Source of the DNA: Pontederia crassipes
Taxonomy: Eukaryota > Streptophyta > Magnoliopsida > Commelinales > Pontederiaceae
DNA length: 64,000 nucleotides
Reading direction: 5' to 3'
Assembly: GCA_030549335.1 (NCBI GenBank)
Contig: CM060195.1
Coordinates: 3,087,501 to 3,151,500, forward strand
Shown here piece by piece: positions 34,701-46,884 of the stretch (positions within the stretch are counted from its first letter, which is position 1; the number at the start of each line of letters is the position of its first letter). The notes below the pieces were generated by a model. That model was not told the DNA's origin, did not search any database, and saw nothing but the letters and a program-made list of their open reading frames with translations. The position numbers and the translations under genes were made by a program.

Positions 34701-35124
34701 AACCGCCATTACATCTCGCAGCAGCTTCGAACTGTCTCTAAATCCTAAGAACCGCAGCTAAGCAGAACTATATACACATAACAAAAGCAAGCGAAGCAAT
34801 CCAAGCTCTGTTCTTGGATGGGCTGAGACCACACGGGGGGAGGCGGCGGCTCTTCCCCTGTAGCTGGGTTTGGAGTCAGGTCTTGGTGGTTGTTGCTAAT
34901 AATTAAATAAGGTATCCTTTAGGAGTCATCTAAGAACATAAATTTGTGCGCGTCCGTCTGTCTGTTTGTGTCCTTGTGTGGTTGCCGTAAGCGCTGTGTG
35001 GCTTTTTCTTTTCAAGTCGGTAGAGACGATGAAGGATCAGGAGGGAGGGACACGTCTCCTTTCTTCTTCGGACTCCTCTGCTTGTTGCTTGGATTTTTAT
35101 GTGTGTTTGTTTGGTTTGCAGTTG

Positions 35125-35130
35125 AATAAA
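35125..35130 (+). terminator. Candidate polyadenylation signal of the WI12-like gene
   Basis: AATAAA, 425 bp after the stop codon and followed by a GT-rich stretch. It is the first canonical hexamer downstream; plant genes often use weaker signals, so an earlier site is possible. Confidence 0.4.
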
Positions 35131-35179
35131 AGTTGCTTGTGTGGTTCTGAAAATAAAGATAATTTATCGACAGAGAAAA

Positions 35180-35541
35180 TAAAGACGAATTGTCATAATA
35201 AGTACAAAGAAAAAAAAAACAACGATAACAAATTGTGGTTTTAGTCATAGTCCTTGGTCTGATAAAAGAGTTTACTTTTCCAGGCTGTAAAGAGATAAAC
35301 AAAAGGGTAGATTTGGATTGAAGTCGTCATCCTAATAATGAAATATTGCAGTGATTTAGAATTAGAGTGGGAAAGAAATCGCCTTAAACATCATTATCAA
35401 TTGGAAAAGTGCTCAAAAGTTTCTAACAAAGGAGAGAGAGTTGCAGATACTAATTTAGTAACTCATGTTCGGAGGAGGCATAAATGTTCTGCTCTGTAAT
35501 TTTGTTTAACATCTAAGAAAGTGGAGGGAGTAATTGCAGAC

Positions 35542-35581
<40 letters not shown>

Positions 35582-35787
35582 TGTAGATAGAGAGAGAGAG
35601 ACTTGCAGATACTAAATTTATGTTCAGAGATCCAGACTCCAGAGGACCAGAGGATGCATAAATGTTCTGCTCTATAATTTGTTCAGCAAAGAAAGAAAAA
35701 TGATGAGGAAATAATTGCAGCAAAAGGTTAAATTAATTTTCATAAAACTTTGGCAGCATAATGGAGAATAGCTCGAATTAACAAACA

Positions 35788-35833
<46 letters not shown>

Positions 35834-36800
35834 CTATCTTTTGTAAAGACGTGTGAGAGTGGTTTTCCGCTGGACTCCAAAAAGTATTTATTATTGGATG
35901 AACTTTTCTTCAAAATGGAGGTTTTCTCTCCATTGAATTTTCTCGACATCTGTCGTATTATTATTTTACATCAGTAATGGCAAACAAGTCATCAGATAAG
36001 TTCCAACGTTCCGAGCCCTTATTAAACGCATAATTTCACAATTCCCGCTTTTTCTATTAAATAAGATAATATAAGATAACGACATATTAACAAAACTACC
36101 CAAGTACAGGAGAATAAATCCTAAAGCATAATATTTATATATTATAATTTGTTGGTCTTTTCTTTTTCTTTTATTTTTTTCTTTCTCTATTGAAGGAGGG
36201 TTTAGATGCGGTACGGCTTATAGTTTCTTTTTCGTAATTTCAAGACAATAAGTTATATAAAATATTTATTTTTTGGATAATAAATTATAATTCAAAGTTA
36301 ACAATCCGTACGCTTTACGTGACCTCTCCATTAATTGTTCATAATTCTGGCTCTGTTCAAAGAATCTGTTTTCCAGCGAAGGCAAGATGAATCTGGCCGG
36401 AAAAATAGAAGAAAAAAAACGAAAACAAAAACAGAGCGATAACAAAGACATCCCACACGTGTAAGGTTTGCGCAGTGTTTAAACTGGGGAATAAAAGTTC
36501 TCTAAAGTTCTGACGATATGAAATTATTCTACAACAATTGGGAACGAAATTTGATGTATATGTTCTACCAAATTCTGTTGGGTGTTTGATCGAAATTGTA
36601 GATGATAGCTATGAACACAGAGTAGGTGACAATCGTGTGCACATGGTTACGAGGCAAAGCAAGTTATGACCGTGTGCGAGAAATTTCGAAGTTCTAGTTA
36701 GAACTTTTGCATGGGAACTTCGGCGAATTTTTTTGGGTTGATCAAAACTTTAATTCCGGTCGCGTCATATTTTGCTCGTGTTTGACAGTACTTGAATGTT
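35180..36800. other. No recognisable gene; two microsatellites
   Basis: It contains a (TA)n run at 35,545-35,578 and a (TAA)n run of about 15 units at 35,788-35,832. An AGAGGATGCATAAATGTTCTGCTCTGTAAT-type block appears twice (near 35,474 and 35,652), indicating a local duplication of about 180 bp around the TA run. The open frames here arise from the simple repeats. Confidence 0.6.
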
Positions 36801-37934
36801 TTTTTCTAAAGAAAAAAATGACTATCCCCCCATTTAATTAGGGGGAACGGTGTCCACTATCGCGCTAGTAGTCGGATAAGCATTCGACGGTTGGCACAGA
36901 TTTCAGGTTTTTAAGCGGTTGAATGTCGATTTTTCACATCTCGGTTCGACGAGTGGAACGAAGGGGTATAAAATCCCACTTGAGCACGGCCGACGATTTT
37001 CTTTTTCCCTTCTCTCTCTTCTCTCTATTTCTCCTCTCCGCTTGACAAAGTCATCCGACATCCGGAGCGGTAGATCGGGCCCCCGTGCGACAATCTCTCT
37101 CCTCTATGTTTCTCCTCTCCGCTCGACGAAGTCGTCCGACGGCCGGGGCTGCAGATTGGGACCCCGCGGGACTGCATCCGACCTCTTCAGCCTCATATCT
37201 GGACGGCCCCTCCGCAACGGCATCCGACCTCTTTCAGCGGCAGAACTAGACGTCATCGGCTCCTGTGCGCCGACATCCGACCTCTTTAGCGCTTGATCTG
37301 GCTACGTCCGAGCCTGTCCGTCGCAGATCTGCGTGCAGCGGTGACCTCGAGCACGCCGCCGACCTCGAGAACCCCTGCCGAACATGCCGCCGACCTCGAG
37401 CACCCCTGCCGACCCCCGTCGAGCCCCCTCACATTGCTACCCTGCCGTGACCCCCCGCAACTCCCTCGCCACGCACCCTGCAATGCCCTCGCTGTGGACC
37501 CCGAAACACCCGAGCACGTCGTGACCCCTCGCCGCGCATCCAGCCGACCTCGAGCATGCCATGACCACGATGACCTTGAGCACGCAGCGAACGTGCGCAC
37601 CGGCGACCCCCTCGCCGCGCACCCGCTGACCTGGAGCATGACGTGAACGCACGCACTTGACGATGCCCCCTCGCCGCCCACCCGCTGATGTGGAGCACAA
37701 TTCGAACGGGTGCACCGGCGACCCCATAGTCGATGAAGGAATATTATGCTCGATTTTCTCAGCTAGTTATTTTGTTTCAAAGAATCATTTGTAACTACTT
37801 TACAATGTAAGCATATTTTTTTTCTTTTTCTTTCCATTGAATTTGGATTATGTGCTCAAAAGTTGCTTCTAGTATGATTATTGATATGCTTCATGGTGAT
37901 ATGTTCTAACGTTCAAATTGAAAACTAATTATCA

Positions 37935-37988
37935 AACGAGGATAGAGAGAATATGCGACGAGTTTCCTAACGAGGATAGAGAGAATAT
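37935..37988. repeat. 34-bp tandem duplication
   Basis: AACGAGGATAGAGAGAATAT occurs at 37,935 and again at 37,969. The second copy is interrupted after AATAT by the MITE at 37,989; the continuation TATGCGAG resumes at 38,396. Confidence 0.9.
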
Positions 37989-38395
37989 GGGTCTGTTTGG
38001 TTCATATTTTATTAAAGGGAAGGAAAGGTAAAGAATGGGAAGGGAAAAGATGGGAAGGGAATGCAGGAGAATGAGGGTGAATAGTTACTCTTGTTTGGTT
38101 CACTCCATTAAAGGGAAGGGAGGGAAATGTTAAGTGATAATTTTATTTGGAAGATTATATCCTTTATATATATACTTATATATTTAATTTATATGGTTAA
38201 AAATGTAAATACATGTTAAGTGTATCTTTTCCCTCCTTTCCATCCAGGTGAAAGAATTGGAGGAGAATGAGGGGGAAAGGAGGGGACTTTCCCCTCCATT
38301 CCCCTCCAACTTAATTCAAACAAACAGGAGGAATCGATTCCCCTTCTTTTTCTTCCCATCGATTCTCCTCCTTTCACCCTTAACCAAACGGGGCC
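37989..38395. mobile_element. 407-bp Tourist-like MITE nested in the Mutator-like element
   Basis: The ends GGGTCTGTTTGGTT and (inverse) GGCCCCGTTTGGTT agree at 11 of 14 positions. TAT flanks both sides (37,986-37,988 and 38,396-38,398). The intact neighbouring repeat reads GAATATGCGA, which is exactly what remains if the element and one TAT are removed, so the empty site can be inferred. The termini and 3-bp duplication resemble PIF/Harbinger MITEs, though TAT is not the usual TTA/TAA. The interior has purine-rich GGGAAGG and pyrimidine-rich CCTCC tracts in opposite arms. Confidence 0.8.
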
Positions 38396-39522
38396 TATGC
38401 GAGGGTTGTACGTTGCTGCTTTTGTTCTGGGGACATTGCACAAATGTGGACTAAAAAATAGCTTTACACAACAATGTTCTGCTAGTGCTGCGATGTTGTC
38501 CACCAAATGCAAGCAAGGGAAGTTTAAAAGTTTATAACATGGATTAAGAAGATTAACAAGGATTAACAAAATTTTAACTAGTTTACAACATGGGTTAACA
38601 ATAAATTTGGCTTGACAATGGATTAACAGTGAGATCAACAGCGGGGAGGGCGAGATCGACGACGGCAGTGGAGGTGCGCGAGATCGGCGACCGCGGTGCA
38701 CGAGATGGGTTGCGGCAGGGTAGGCGAGCTTGGTGGCGGCAGGGCGGGCGGGCTAGGCAGCGGCAGAACTTCGCGGAGGTCGGCGAGAGGACTTCATGGA
38801 GGAAGGTGCGTGGGGGTGGCGCCGACGGCACGATGAGGTCGGCGGTTGTGTGCGTGAGGCATATTTGAGCCGCAGCGTGCTCAATCAGCGGCAGTGCGCG
38901 ATAGCAGATGTGAGGCGAGCTTGGCGGGGTCGCGACAGGTAGCAACGTGAGGGGGTTCCGCGGGGTCGGCAAGGATGCTCGAGGTCGTGCGGCATGCTCG
39001 GGTTGCCGTTGCACGTAGATCTGCGACGGACGGGCTCGGACGAGACCAGATTAAGCGCTAAAGAGGTCGATTGTCATCGCGTGGGGGTCAGCGGTGTCCT
39101 GATCTACCGTTGAAGAGGTGGGATGTCGTCGCGCAGGGGCCGACGACGTCCAAATGTAACGCTAAAGAGGTCGGATGCCATCGTGCGGGGGCCCAAATCT
39201 GCTGCTCTAGGCGTCGACCGACTTCGTCGATCGGAGAGAGACCATCCGACGGGGGCCCAATCTGCCGCTCCGGGCATCGGATGACTTTGCTGAGCGAAGA
39301 GGAGAAATAGAGAGGAGAGAGAGAGAGAAGGGAAAAAAATCGTTGGCCGCGCTCAACTGGGGTTTTGTACCCTTTCGAACCGGTCCACTCATCGAATCGA
39401 GATGCGGAAAACTGACATTGGACCGCTTAAAAAAAATATGAAATATGCACCAACCGTCGGATAAGATAGGAGACACCGTCCTCCCTACTTATATGGGGGA
39501 CAGCCATTTTTTCCTTTCTAAA

Positions 39523-42500
39523 CATAGATGATAAAAACAATATAAATAAATACAAGGACGATTTACACAAATGTTGGTTGGCGTAGGCCCATCTAAATGT
39601 ATTTTTATCTTTGATATATGGGGTTCAGGAAACTGGCATGTGCTATTTTATTTAAAATCATATATCATAGGTTTTTATGAGTAGTTTTTTTAAATAAATT
39701 ATAATCACAGACTTAAAAGTTAATTGTTAAATTTTGTAATAATTCACATATCAATTAACTGCATAGCTAGATTAGCGGACGTTGAGTTATTAATTAGTAT
39801 TAAAATTTACATCGAGAATTGCAACGTTTAATAATACGAGTTTGAATATTAGGGACGGGAACTGCCCTTTCACGGTCCCACGAGGCTCTGCCGTCCCACG
39901 AGCCCGTGGTGGGGGGTTTGCTGATTCTTTTCCCTACTTGTAAAAGTCAAATTCGGAAATAGTTAAATATTGAAACTATTAACAGTGAAAAAATTACGGG
40001 CATATTTTGAATTAGAAAGCATATTTTTTAATTACGAGCCTATATATTTAATAGCAGTGAAAAAATTCCACTAATTTGATAAGTTTATTCGATAATTCGA
40101 CAAAAGAAATAGAATCCAAATATTAAAAAAAATTCAGAGTTCGAATACAGTAAATATTTCTTATTAAAATAAAATTTGGTCCTCTTAAATTAGAGATCCA
40201 TCTACGAATCCGTAGAGGTTTTTTTTCATTTATATAATTAATTCATAAGTAATTTCTTATTATTAATGTTTCTAAATTAACATTCTTTAGTCATATTATG
40301 AAACTATTATTTCATAAAGTTAAAATTATACTATATTTTTATTAATTTTAACTTAATATTTTTTTTCTAAAATGTTCTTATAAAATTATATATTTCTAAG
40401 AGTATTCATGTATATTTATTTTTAAAATATTATAATATTGAAATAGAATTAATAATTCAACTGAAAAACGATCATCTAGAAATTGTTTTCCTGTTTTCAA
40501 ATAGCTTTAAATATTTTTAAATTTAAAATTTGATTTGAAAAATAATAGCTGATTTTTTTGGTAAAAAAAGTCGACACAACTGAATTACTTTCTCTGCTGC
40601 CTAATCATCCCTAATATCTAACTCAGTTTATAGAAAAGACCTATTCTGATTTGGTTTTTATTATCATGAATGTTTAGTATGAGATATTAATAAATTCGAA
40701 TATCAAATTAATGGACGAACATATGAGTCTTCAACGGGTCAGGTAGATCCGCGAACTCAATGATCCACCGACCTAAGTCCATTGGATCGAGTCGGGTCAT
40801 GTCAGGTCCGACCTGACTCGTCCTCAACTCGACCCAAGGTCTGGTCGAGTACAGGTCGAAAATTTTCAATCCGAATTGACCCAATCCGATCCGATCAGAT
40901 TTGAAGACTCAATATTTTTATTTTTTTATAATTTTTTAAAATAATATTTAAATTCCAATAAATTATTTAATGTTTTTTAAGTAAATACTATATAATACTT
41001 TTTATACTACATAATAAAAAGGTAAGAAAAAATTATTATAAAAAATAAAAAATGATGGCCGAGTTGGGTCGAATCCGGGTCTTAAAGAGCGGTGACCTGA
41101 CTCGATCCAATCAAATCAAAATCAGGTGCATCGATCATGAGATTTGACCCAATAGACCAAAATCATATAGACATATCATGAAGGATGAGTAACATGTAAA
41201 GCGAACTAGAAAAGAAAAAGCAATACACTACAAATAAAACGATATGTTTGGAATAAATAGTGAAAAAACCGTGGGAAAAATCACAATATATAATTTATGA
41301 GGGCATTGAATGTAGATCGATCTACTATTTTGTTATTGTTCATACAAAATTTATTTATATCATTAAGATTTATTACTTTATGCAGTTATATGTACGTAGT
41401 ATATATGCTCACTGTTTTGTAATTTACTATGGATTGATGATGTTTATCAGAAAATGGACCTTTAAATTTCATATAAAACATCATCCTTAAAAATTAACCT
41501 AGACAATTTCTATTTTTTCTGATCGAAGATTTATTTTAAAATAATTTTTAAAAAAGTTATAGATATTAAATATATCACATAAAAAAGTAAAATTTAACTC
41601 CAAGTTCAAAAAAAATGATGTAAATAGATTAAACTAACCTATTATAATTCAAAATATTCTAATTAATTTTGTATAAATATTATTAAAATAAATTAATAAC
41701 TTGATAATCTTCAATTTCACCTACATCATAATACTAATGTAATAAATATGGATAAAGGGAAAAGTAAAAATATAAAATATTATTTAAAAATTAAAATAAT
41801 ATTTTAGTTAAAATATTTTCAATATATATTTGATCCGGGATGAGGTCCTTAATTTTTTATTGGGAGTCGGAGGATTTTAATTGCTATAAAAGATCAATCT
41901 AATTTTTTTGGGATTCGAATTTTAAAAGTTTTTTTTTGTTTTCAACTTTTTATACGTGATGTTTCTTTTTTTTTTTAAACTTACTTTTTCTTTTAAGATT
42001 TTCTGTCTTTTATATTTCTGTAACAAAATAATTTGTTTATTAAATATAATATCTATTTTTTCATATCTCTAATTCTTCGTCGTTATGTTACTCCGTAGAA
42101 ATGTATTTCAAATTAATTATTTATATAGAACTCAAAAAATATTATATTTTACTATCAAAATGAGTCTAAAAGTTAGACCCCTCAATTGGATTGCGATTGT
42201 AAGACATGTCATCGGAGTCTGTTTGGCAATATTAAAATTAACATTTCAAATAGCGTTCAAATGTTAATTTTTTATTTGGTAAATGATAAAAATAAGTTGC
42301 ATTTAACGTTTTATACGAAAATATTAAAAAGTTACTTTTACTAGCGTTTAATAATTAGAGATTAGCGTTTTATATATTTTTTTAATTCTATTCTTATTCA
42401 AATACATTATTTCTTTCTAACTTATTTTATTATTTTCTCATTTTTATTTTATAATCATTTAATTATATTTATTTTTATATTCATACTTATTTAATTATAA

Positions 42501-43730
42501 ATTATTTGTATGTTAACAATGACTAAAAGACACAATCAATATTTTTATATCATGGATGCACTATAAACTATTTATTGACAGTATACATTTCTATATATTT
42601 TAACAAAAAAAATATTTGTCAAATTTTATTTTATTTAATTATACAAATAATTAATTTATTATATTATAATATAATTTTTATAGTGCTTAAATTAAATAAT
42701 TTATCATATATCTAATTATGTTATTTTATATGCATCAATTAATTCTATCGTTAAATTTATCAAAATTAAATTGCTCTCCGATTATCAAACAACTAATAAT
42801 GACAGAGAGTCTTGGTAAAGAACCCGATCTAGAAATTTTCGGATCGATTCAACTTTAACCCATCAATTTGAATTGATTGAATGGGACTGAACATTATTTT
42901 TTTCTAGCCAATCAGTATATAAAAGGTGGCATCAAATCAAATTCGCACGACGTTAATAAATACATTGATCACGTATTAAAAAGTTAACTTATTGTTAAAA
43001 TTAATTAATTCGATAAAATAATTTTTAATGGCATACGGACTCTTAATAAGAATTTTTTATATTCAAATATATCAAAAAATTTGAGAGCTTCCTTAAACGA
43101 GAGAGAGAGAAAACCTGTTTAGTATAGACTGAACATTATATCGGTATATAATAATTAACGCATCAAGTCGGTCAACCTCATGACTCCGTAAATTTCCATA
43201 AGATGTCACATTATTCCAACTATACACTCAAACTATAAATCCCATCTGAATTGTTCAACGCTGGCTGTGGAAATTAATTCCATTAACTCCAATCTTCCAG
43301 CCATTCCTTGCATCTACAGATTGGTTTTTGACTCAGAAAATTTCTGCATCTTTACTTATTCAATTAATTCGCAAACTTAAGGTCACAAATTAATTTTAAC
43401 ATTGTATTCTTATTATAAAAAATCAACACAAAAAAGGTATTTACCAGCTACTGATTTACTTCAGTTAGAGACTTTACTGATAAAAAAATGTTTTTTTTAA
43501 TTTCCGATTTAATTTTCTTCATACGAGTTCAATGTAGGGGAAAAAACAAGTGAGCATTAAATACCCCAAGTTTGCAGATAAGTTTCTTTGCTTTTATCCA
43601 ATTTTTAATATGAAGTGACAGTAACATAGCTTAATCAAGAAGAAATATTTAATATTTAGATTGTATGGATTGGTGACATCTTGCTTCAATCCATTGTTTG
43701 ATAATTGGGCAGTGGAAAAGGGAATTTGGA
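39523..43730. other. No recognisable gene; AT-rich with GGGTC-rich patches
   Basis: Patches rich in GGGTC/GACCC at 40,735-40,915 and 41,050-41,160 flank an AT-rich centre and resemble the termini of the hAT element at 45,014, but no ends or duplication were found. A minus-strand SINE-like copy lies near 42,950-43,080 (inverse TTTTATCGAATTAATTAATT and ATACGTGATCAATG). Short open frames at 41,260-41,490 and 42,085-42,267 are unsupported. Confidence 0.5.
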
Positions 43731-43736
43731 TGACAG

Positions 43737-44252
43737 ATGCGTCCATTTGTTCTCTCCAAATTCTCCACTTTATCATCAAGTATAAATGTGTTCCATTTGC
43801 ATGAGAATTTTACTGATCACTTGCTTCACTTCTCTGATAAGAAGATGCTCAAAACATTTGATACGGACGCAGAAAAAAAAAACTCAGACAAGAATAATTT
43901 CAAGATTTCGTTCCAGGAATCCATGCATGCAACAACATTCCACCAAATAATATGCCCTGAGTGGGCGAACAAAGTTCATCCTAAGAAAGATGCCAAAAGG
44001 AGGATTACCACTCCTAAAAAATACTTATCTCATTATGATGATGTGGATGCTCAATTTAATCGTATTAATTTGGAAGAGATGATGGAAGCAGGAGTTCCCT
44101 TCGGGAGGATCCGAGGCATTAGTGAGATATTAATAGGGTACGCTATTTACATTTTTTCATTTATAATAAGATTCCTATACTTGCGACACATTGGAACGAG
44201 TTCACTAGTGTCTTTCGATGTTCAAATATATGTTATGTTTCATCATATTTAA
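43737..44252 (+). other. Unrecognised 171-codon open frame in a duplicated block (copy A)
   Basis: An open frame I cannot assign. The middle is rich in Lys, Asp and His (KKMLKTFDTDAEKKNSDKNN; ICPEWANKVHPKKDAKRR; YLSHYDDVDAQFNRINLEEM), and the C-terminal part is hydrophobic but AT-rich, possibly intronic (a GTGAGA donor-like site lies near 44,121). The block 43,800-44,070 reappears, diverged and with stops, at 46,340-46,620, and 44,755-44,885 reappears at about 46,725-46,860. It could be a gene fragment or part of an unknown repeat. The frame is not conserved in the second copy, which argues against a maintained protein. Confidence 0.35.
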
Positions 44253-45013
44253 TACAATCAAGTTTTCTAATTCTAATGTCTGGCCTTGAGTGTGGGGTGA
44301 CAACTCACATAGATGTCCCTTCTCGACGTCTCGTGTATCTCGGCTGCCCCTTTGGACTTTAAACGTTTAAGCGCCTGCACGAGTAGTCTAACACTCTGGT
44401 CATGTCCGTGATCGAATGCCTATAAAAATGACTCTCGGCACAGTCATTTCGACCATAAAATTTTTACTACTATTCAAAATAAACTTGACTAAATGTCCAT
44501 CCGCCTAGTCGCCGCACGAGATCTCATTTCCGAAAAAGACTTCGTGACAAACTAAAATTCTAACATTGTGCCAGACTCTAGGTTTGGAGGAGGATTTTGG
44601 AATACCTGTTTTTAGGGTTACTAGATGTTTCCGATTGATAGCCAATCGAACCAATCAACTACAATTATACCTTGATTTATTTATCACATTCTTCATTTCC
44701 TAAAAATTGGGGAAAATTAAGCCCACTTTAGACCACTTGGGCTTACAAAAAGAAAAAGTCTACAGCAAAGTGGTCTTCCTATACTTACTCATAAGCCCAC
44801 TTTGGCCCGGTCTGTTTAGAACACATTTCTTGCACTCTACAAAATATTTTCACCAACAAAAGAAAGTATTTAATTTCAATCAAGCCTAGCTTGAGTTTCT
44901 AATTTGGTCATGATTATATATTTTCCACACCGAATTAATTTGCACCTTGACTTTAGGCCAAATAAAGAACTCTCAAATTTTTTATGTGAAACTTAGGAAA
45001 ATAATTATGCTCT

Positions 45014-45974
45014 TAGGGTTGAACACGGTCCGGATCGACTAGGTCGACCTGGACCACACTGAGCCAGCAAACTGGGTAAATAATCCAGTCCAATTGGTGG
45101 AAAACTCATCGGATTTCAGATCAGGTCCGGGTTTACAGTGTAGATACTTGACTCGGACCCGGCCCAGATATAAATTTGATCTCACTCTCCCTCTTTCCAT
45201 TTCACCGTCTCCGTTTCTCTTTCCCATCTCTCTCTCACACTCTCTTTCTCTCTCTCACGGCAACGACGGCGACTCCGATGACTCTCCTGACTCCGGTCGC
45301 CCTCTCCTTCTCCTGACTCCCTCTCTCCATTCTGGCCACCAAGCACCTAATGATTGCCAGAGCCGGATCATGGTCGCCAGTGGCCAGATCCGACTGCCAG
45401 GTGCCGGATCGTGGTAGCTGATGGTCAATCCTACTGTCAGGTGTCGGATCGTGGCAGTTGCCGGCCGATTCGATCGCCAGTGGTCAGATCCAGCTGCAAG
45501 GTGTCAGATCGTGGCAATTGGCAACCGATCTGACCGCCACGCGCCGAATCGACCACCAGGTGAGCCGATCTGGTCGCCAGTGGCCAGATTCGACTGCCAA
45601 GTGTTGAATCGTGGCAGCTGACGGCCGATCTGAGTGCTAGGCATCGGATCGTTGTAGTTGGCGGCGGCCGATCTAGCCGCCAGATGCCGAATCATGGCAA
45701 TTGGTGGCCGATTCAGCTGTAGATCGTGGCCAATCCGAATGGCGGCGATCCCGGCTTCATCCACCCTCCCCTCCCCCTCTCCTGTTTCTCGACATCAGCC
45801 ACTGTGCCGAATCGGCCGCCATAATATTCCTGATTGCAAATCCAATCAAAATTTTGAATTGTCTGGTCTAACTCGATACCTGACTCGGCCGAATTCGAGT
45901 ATAGTACCGGGTCGAAAATTTTTTGACCCGACATAACTCGAATCGGGACCCGATCCTGAATTTGCTTAGGCCTA
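45014..45974. mobile_element. Non-autonomous hAT element, 961 bp
   Basis: The ends are TAGGGTTGAACACGG and (inverse) TAGGCCTAAGCA. The flanks TATGCTCT at 45,006-45,013 and 45,975-45,982 are identical, the 8-bp target duplication typical of hAT. Subterminal GGGTC/GACCC motifs are on both sides. The GC-rich interior has CT-rich tracts (45,185-45,260) and a degenerate tandem repeat. There is no transposase; open frames inside (45,094-45,936, both strands) follow from the repeats. Confidence 0.9.
45365..45735. repeat. Degenerate tandem repeat inside the hAT element
   Basis: About seven diverged units of roughly 45-60 bp, each containing versions of CTGCCAGGTGCCGGATCGTGG then CAATTGGCGGCCGATCTG. 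No two units are identical. It is GC-rich in contrast to the flanking DNA. Confidence 0.75.
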
Positions 45975-46332
45975 TATGCTCTTTTACTCAGTTTCGTGCA
46001 ACACATTTAAATCATAGGAAAATAGTATTAGATATAGCACAAAATTTTCGGACACAGGGAAACAAAGAGATCAATATTGGTGTAGATCTATATGTGTAAA
46101 TCAAATGCACATTGACAACTTTTTTTTGGTATATACGCTTTATTTATAAAATTTAACAATTTACTTAAAAATTTTAATTTACACCATGTAGATCTATACT
46201 TCCATTAAATTCGAAAAACAAATGGTAGTATTTAAAGAGTAACTCCAACTACCAACAAGGGTTAGGGTGGAGTGGTAAGCGGTAGACTTTCAAAGAAAAA
46301 AATAACTATTCTAATCAGTAGCCTTCGCAAAT

Positions 46333-46870
46333 ATATTTATGACAATTTTGTTGATCACTTGCCTCGCCTCTCTGATAAGAAGATGCTCAAAACATGATAA
46401 GAACACAAAATTGTCGTATGAGAATAATTTCAAGATTTCGTTCGAGGAATCCACGCGTGCAACAACATTCTACAAAAATAATATCTATCTCATGAGTGGA
46501 CATAGCGATGCCCAATTGTCTCCTCACTCCTTAGGGAGATGCCAATAAGAGAATCCCACTCGCAAAATAAATATGCTCATCTCATTCTGCTGTGAATGCC
46601 CAATTTAATTAATTATATTTTTTGATTATTCATATGCGGCTAACAATAATATCAACCAACCAACACGAACTATACGTCGATTTATGTACATCACCATATA
46701 TGTTCATATTCCAAAAAAAAATGTCTAGAGCAAGTAGTTTTCTTGTATTTAGTAATAAACCTATTTTTGGCCCGTTTTGTCTAAACCACATTTCTTACAC
46801 ACTCTATAAATTTCACCCACAAAAGAAGAGATTTAATTTCTTACAAGAGAATAGAAAAATTCCGACGGTT
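46333..46870 (+). other. Duplicated block, copy B (degenerate)
   Basis: It shares with copy A the stretches TCTCTGATAAGAAGATGCTC, AATAATTTCAAGATTTCGTT and GCAACAACATTC, and later ACCACATTTCTTACAC against AACACATTTCTTGCAC. Stops interrupt the frame that is open in copy A. The hAT element lies between the two copies. Confidence 0.75.
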
Positions 46871-46884
46871 CATTTCATATGGTA

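Larger units (their letters stand above)
36811..39514. mobile_element. Mutator-like element with long terminal inverted repeats
   Basis: A 2,704-bp element. The ends GAAAAAAATGACTATCCCCC and (inverse) GGAAAAAATGGCTGTCCCCC match, and the arms pair over about 600-660 bp: 36,811 to about 37,470 and about 38,910 to 39,514. The arms hold a GC-rich, CTCTCTC-containing stretch, e.g. CCGTCCGTCGCAGATCT-type sequence in both. TTTCTAAA at 36,803-36,810 and 39,515-39,522 is an exact 8-bp target duplication. Long arms and an 8-9 bp duplication suit a Mutator-like element; hAT also makes 8 bp but rarely has such arms. The AT-rich centre (about 37,735-38,620) has no transposase and carries a nested MITE. 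Open frames in the arms (36,919-37,727 and 38,595-39,310) are by-products of GC richness. Confidence 0.85.

Noticed and set aside
34119-34709. Minus-strand frames of 174-196 codons opposite the WI12-like gene
   Set aside because: Antisense shadows of GC-rich coding DNA; no family motifs on that strand.
36919-39310. Several open frames of 60-160 codons in GC-rich DNA
   Set aside because: They lie in the inverted arms of the Mutator-like element and in its nested MITE, overlap on both strands and show no domain.
45094-45936. Open frames with repeated peptide motifs
   Set aside because: They arise from the minisatellite inside the non-autonomous hAT element.
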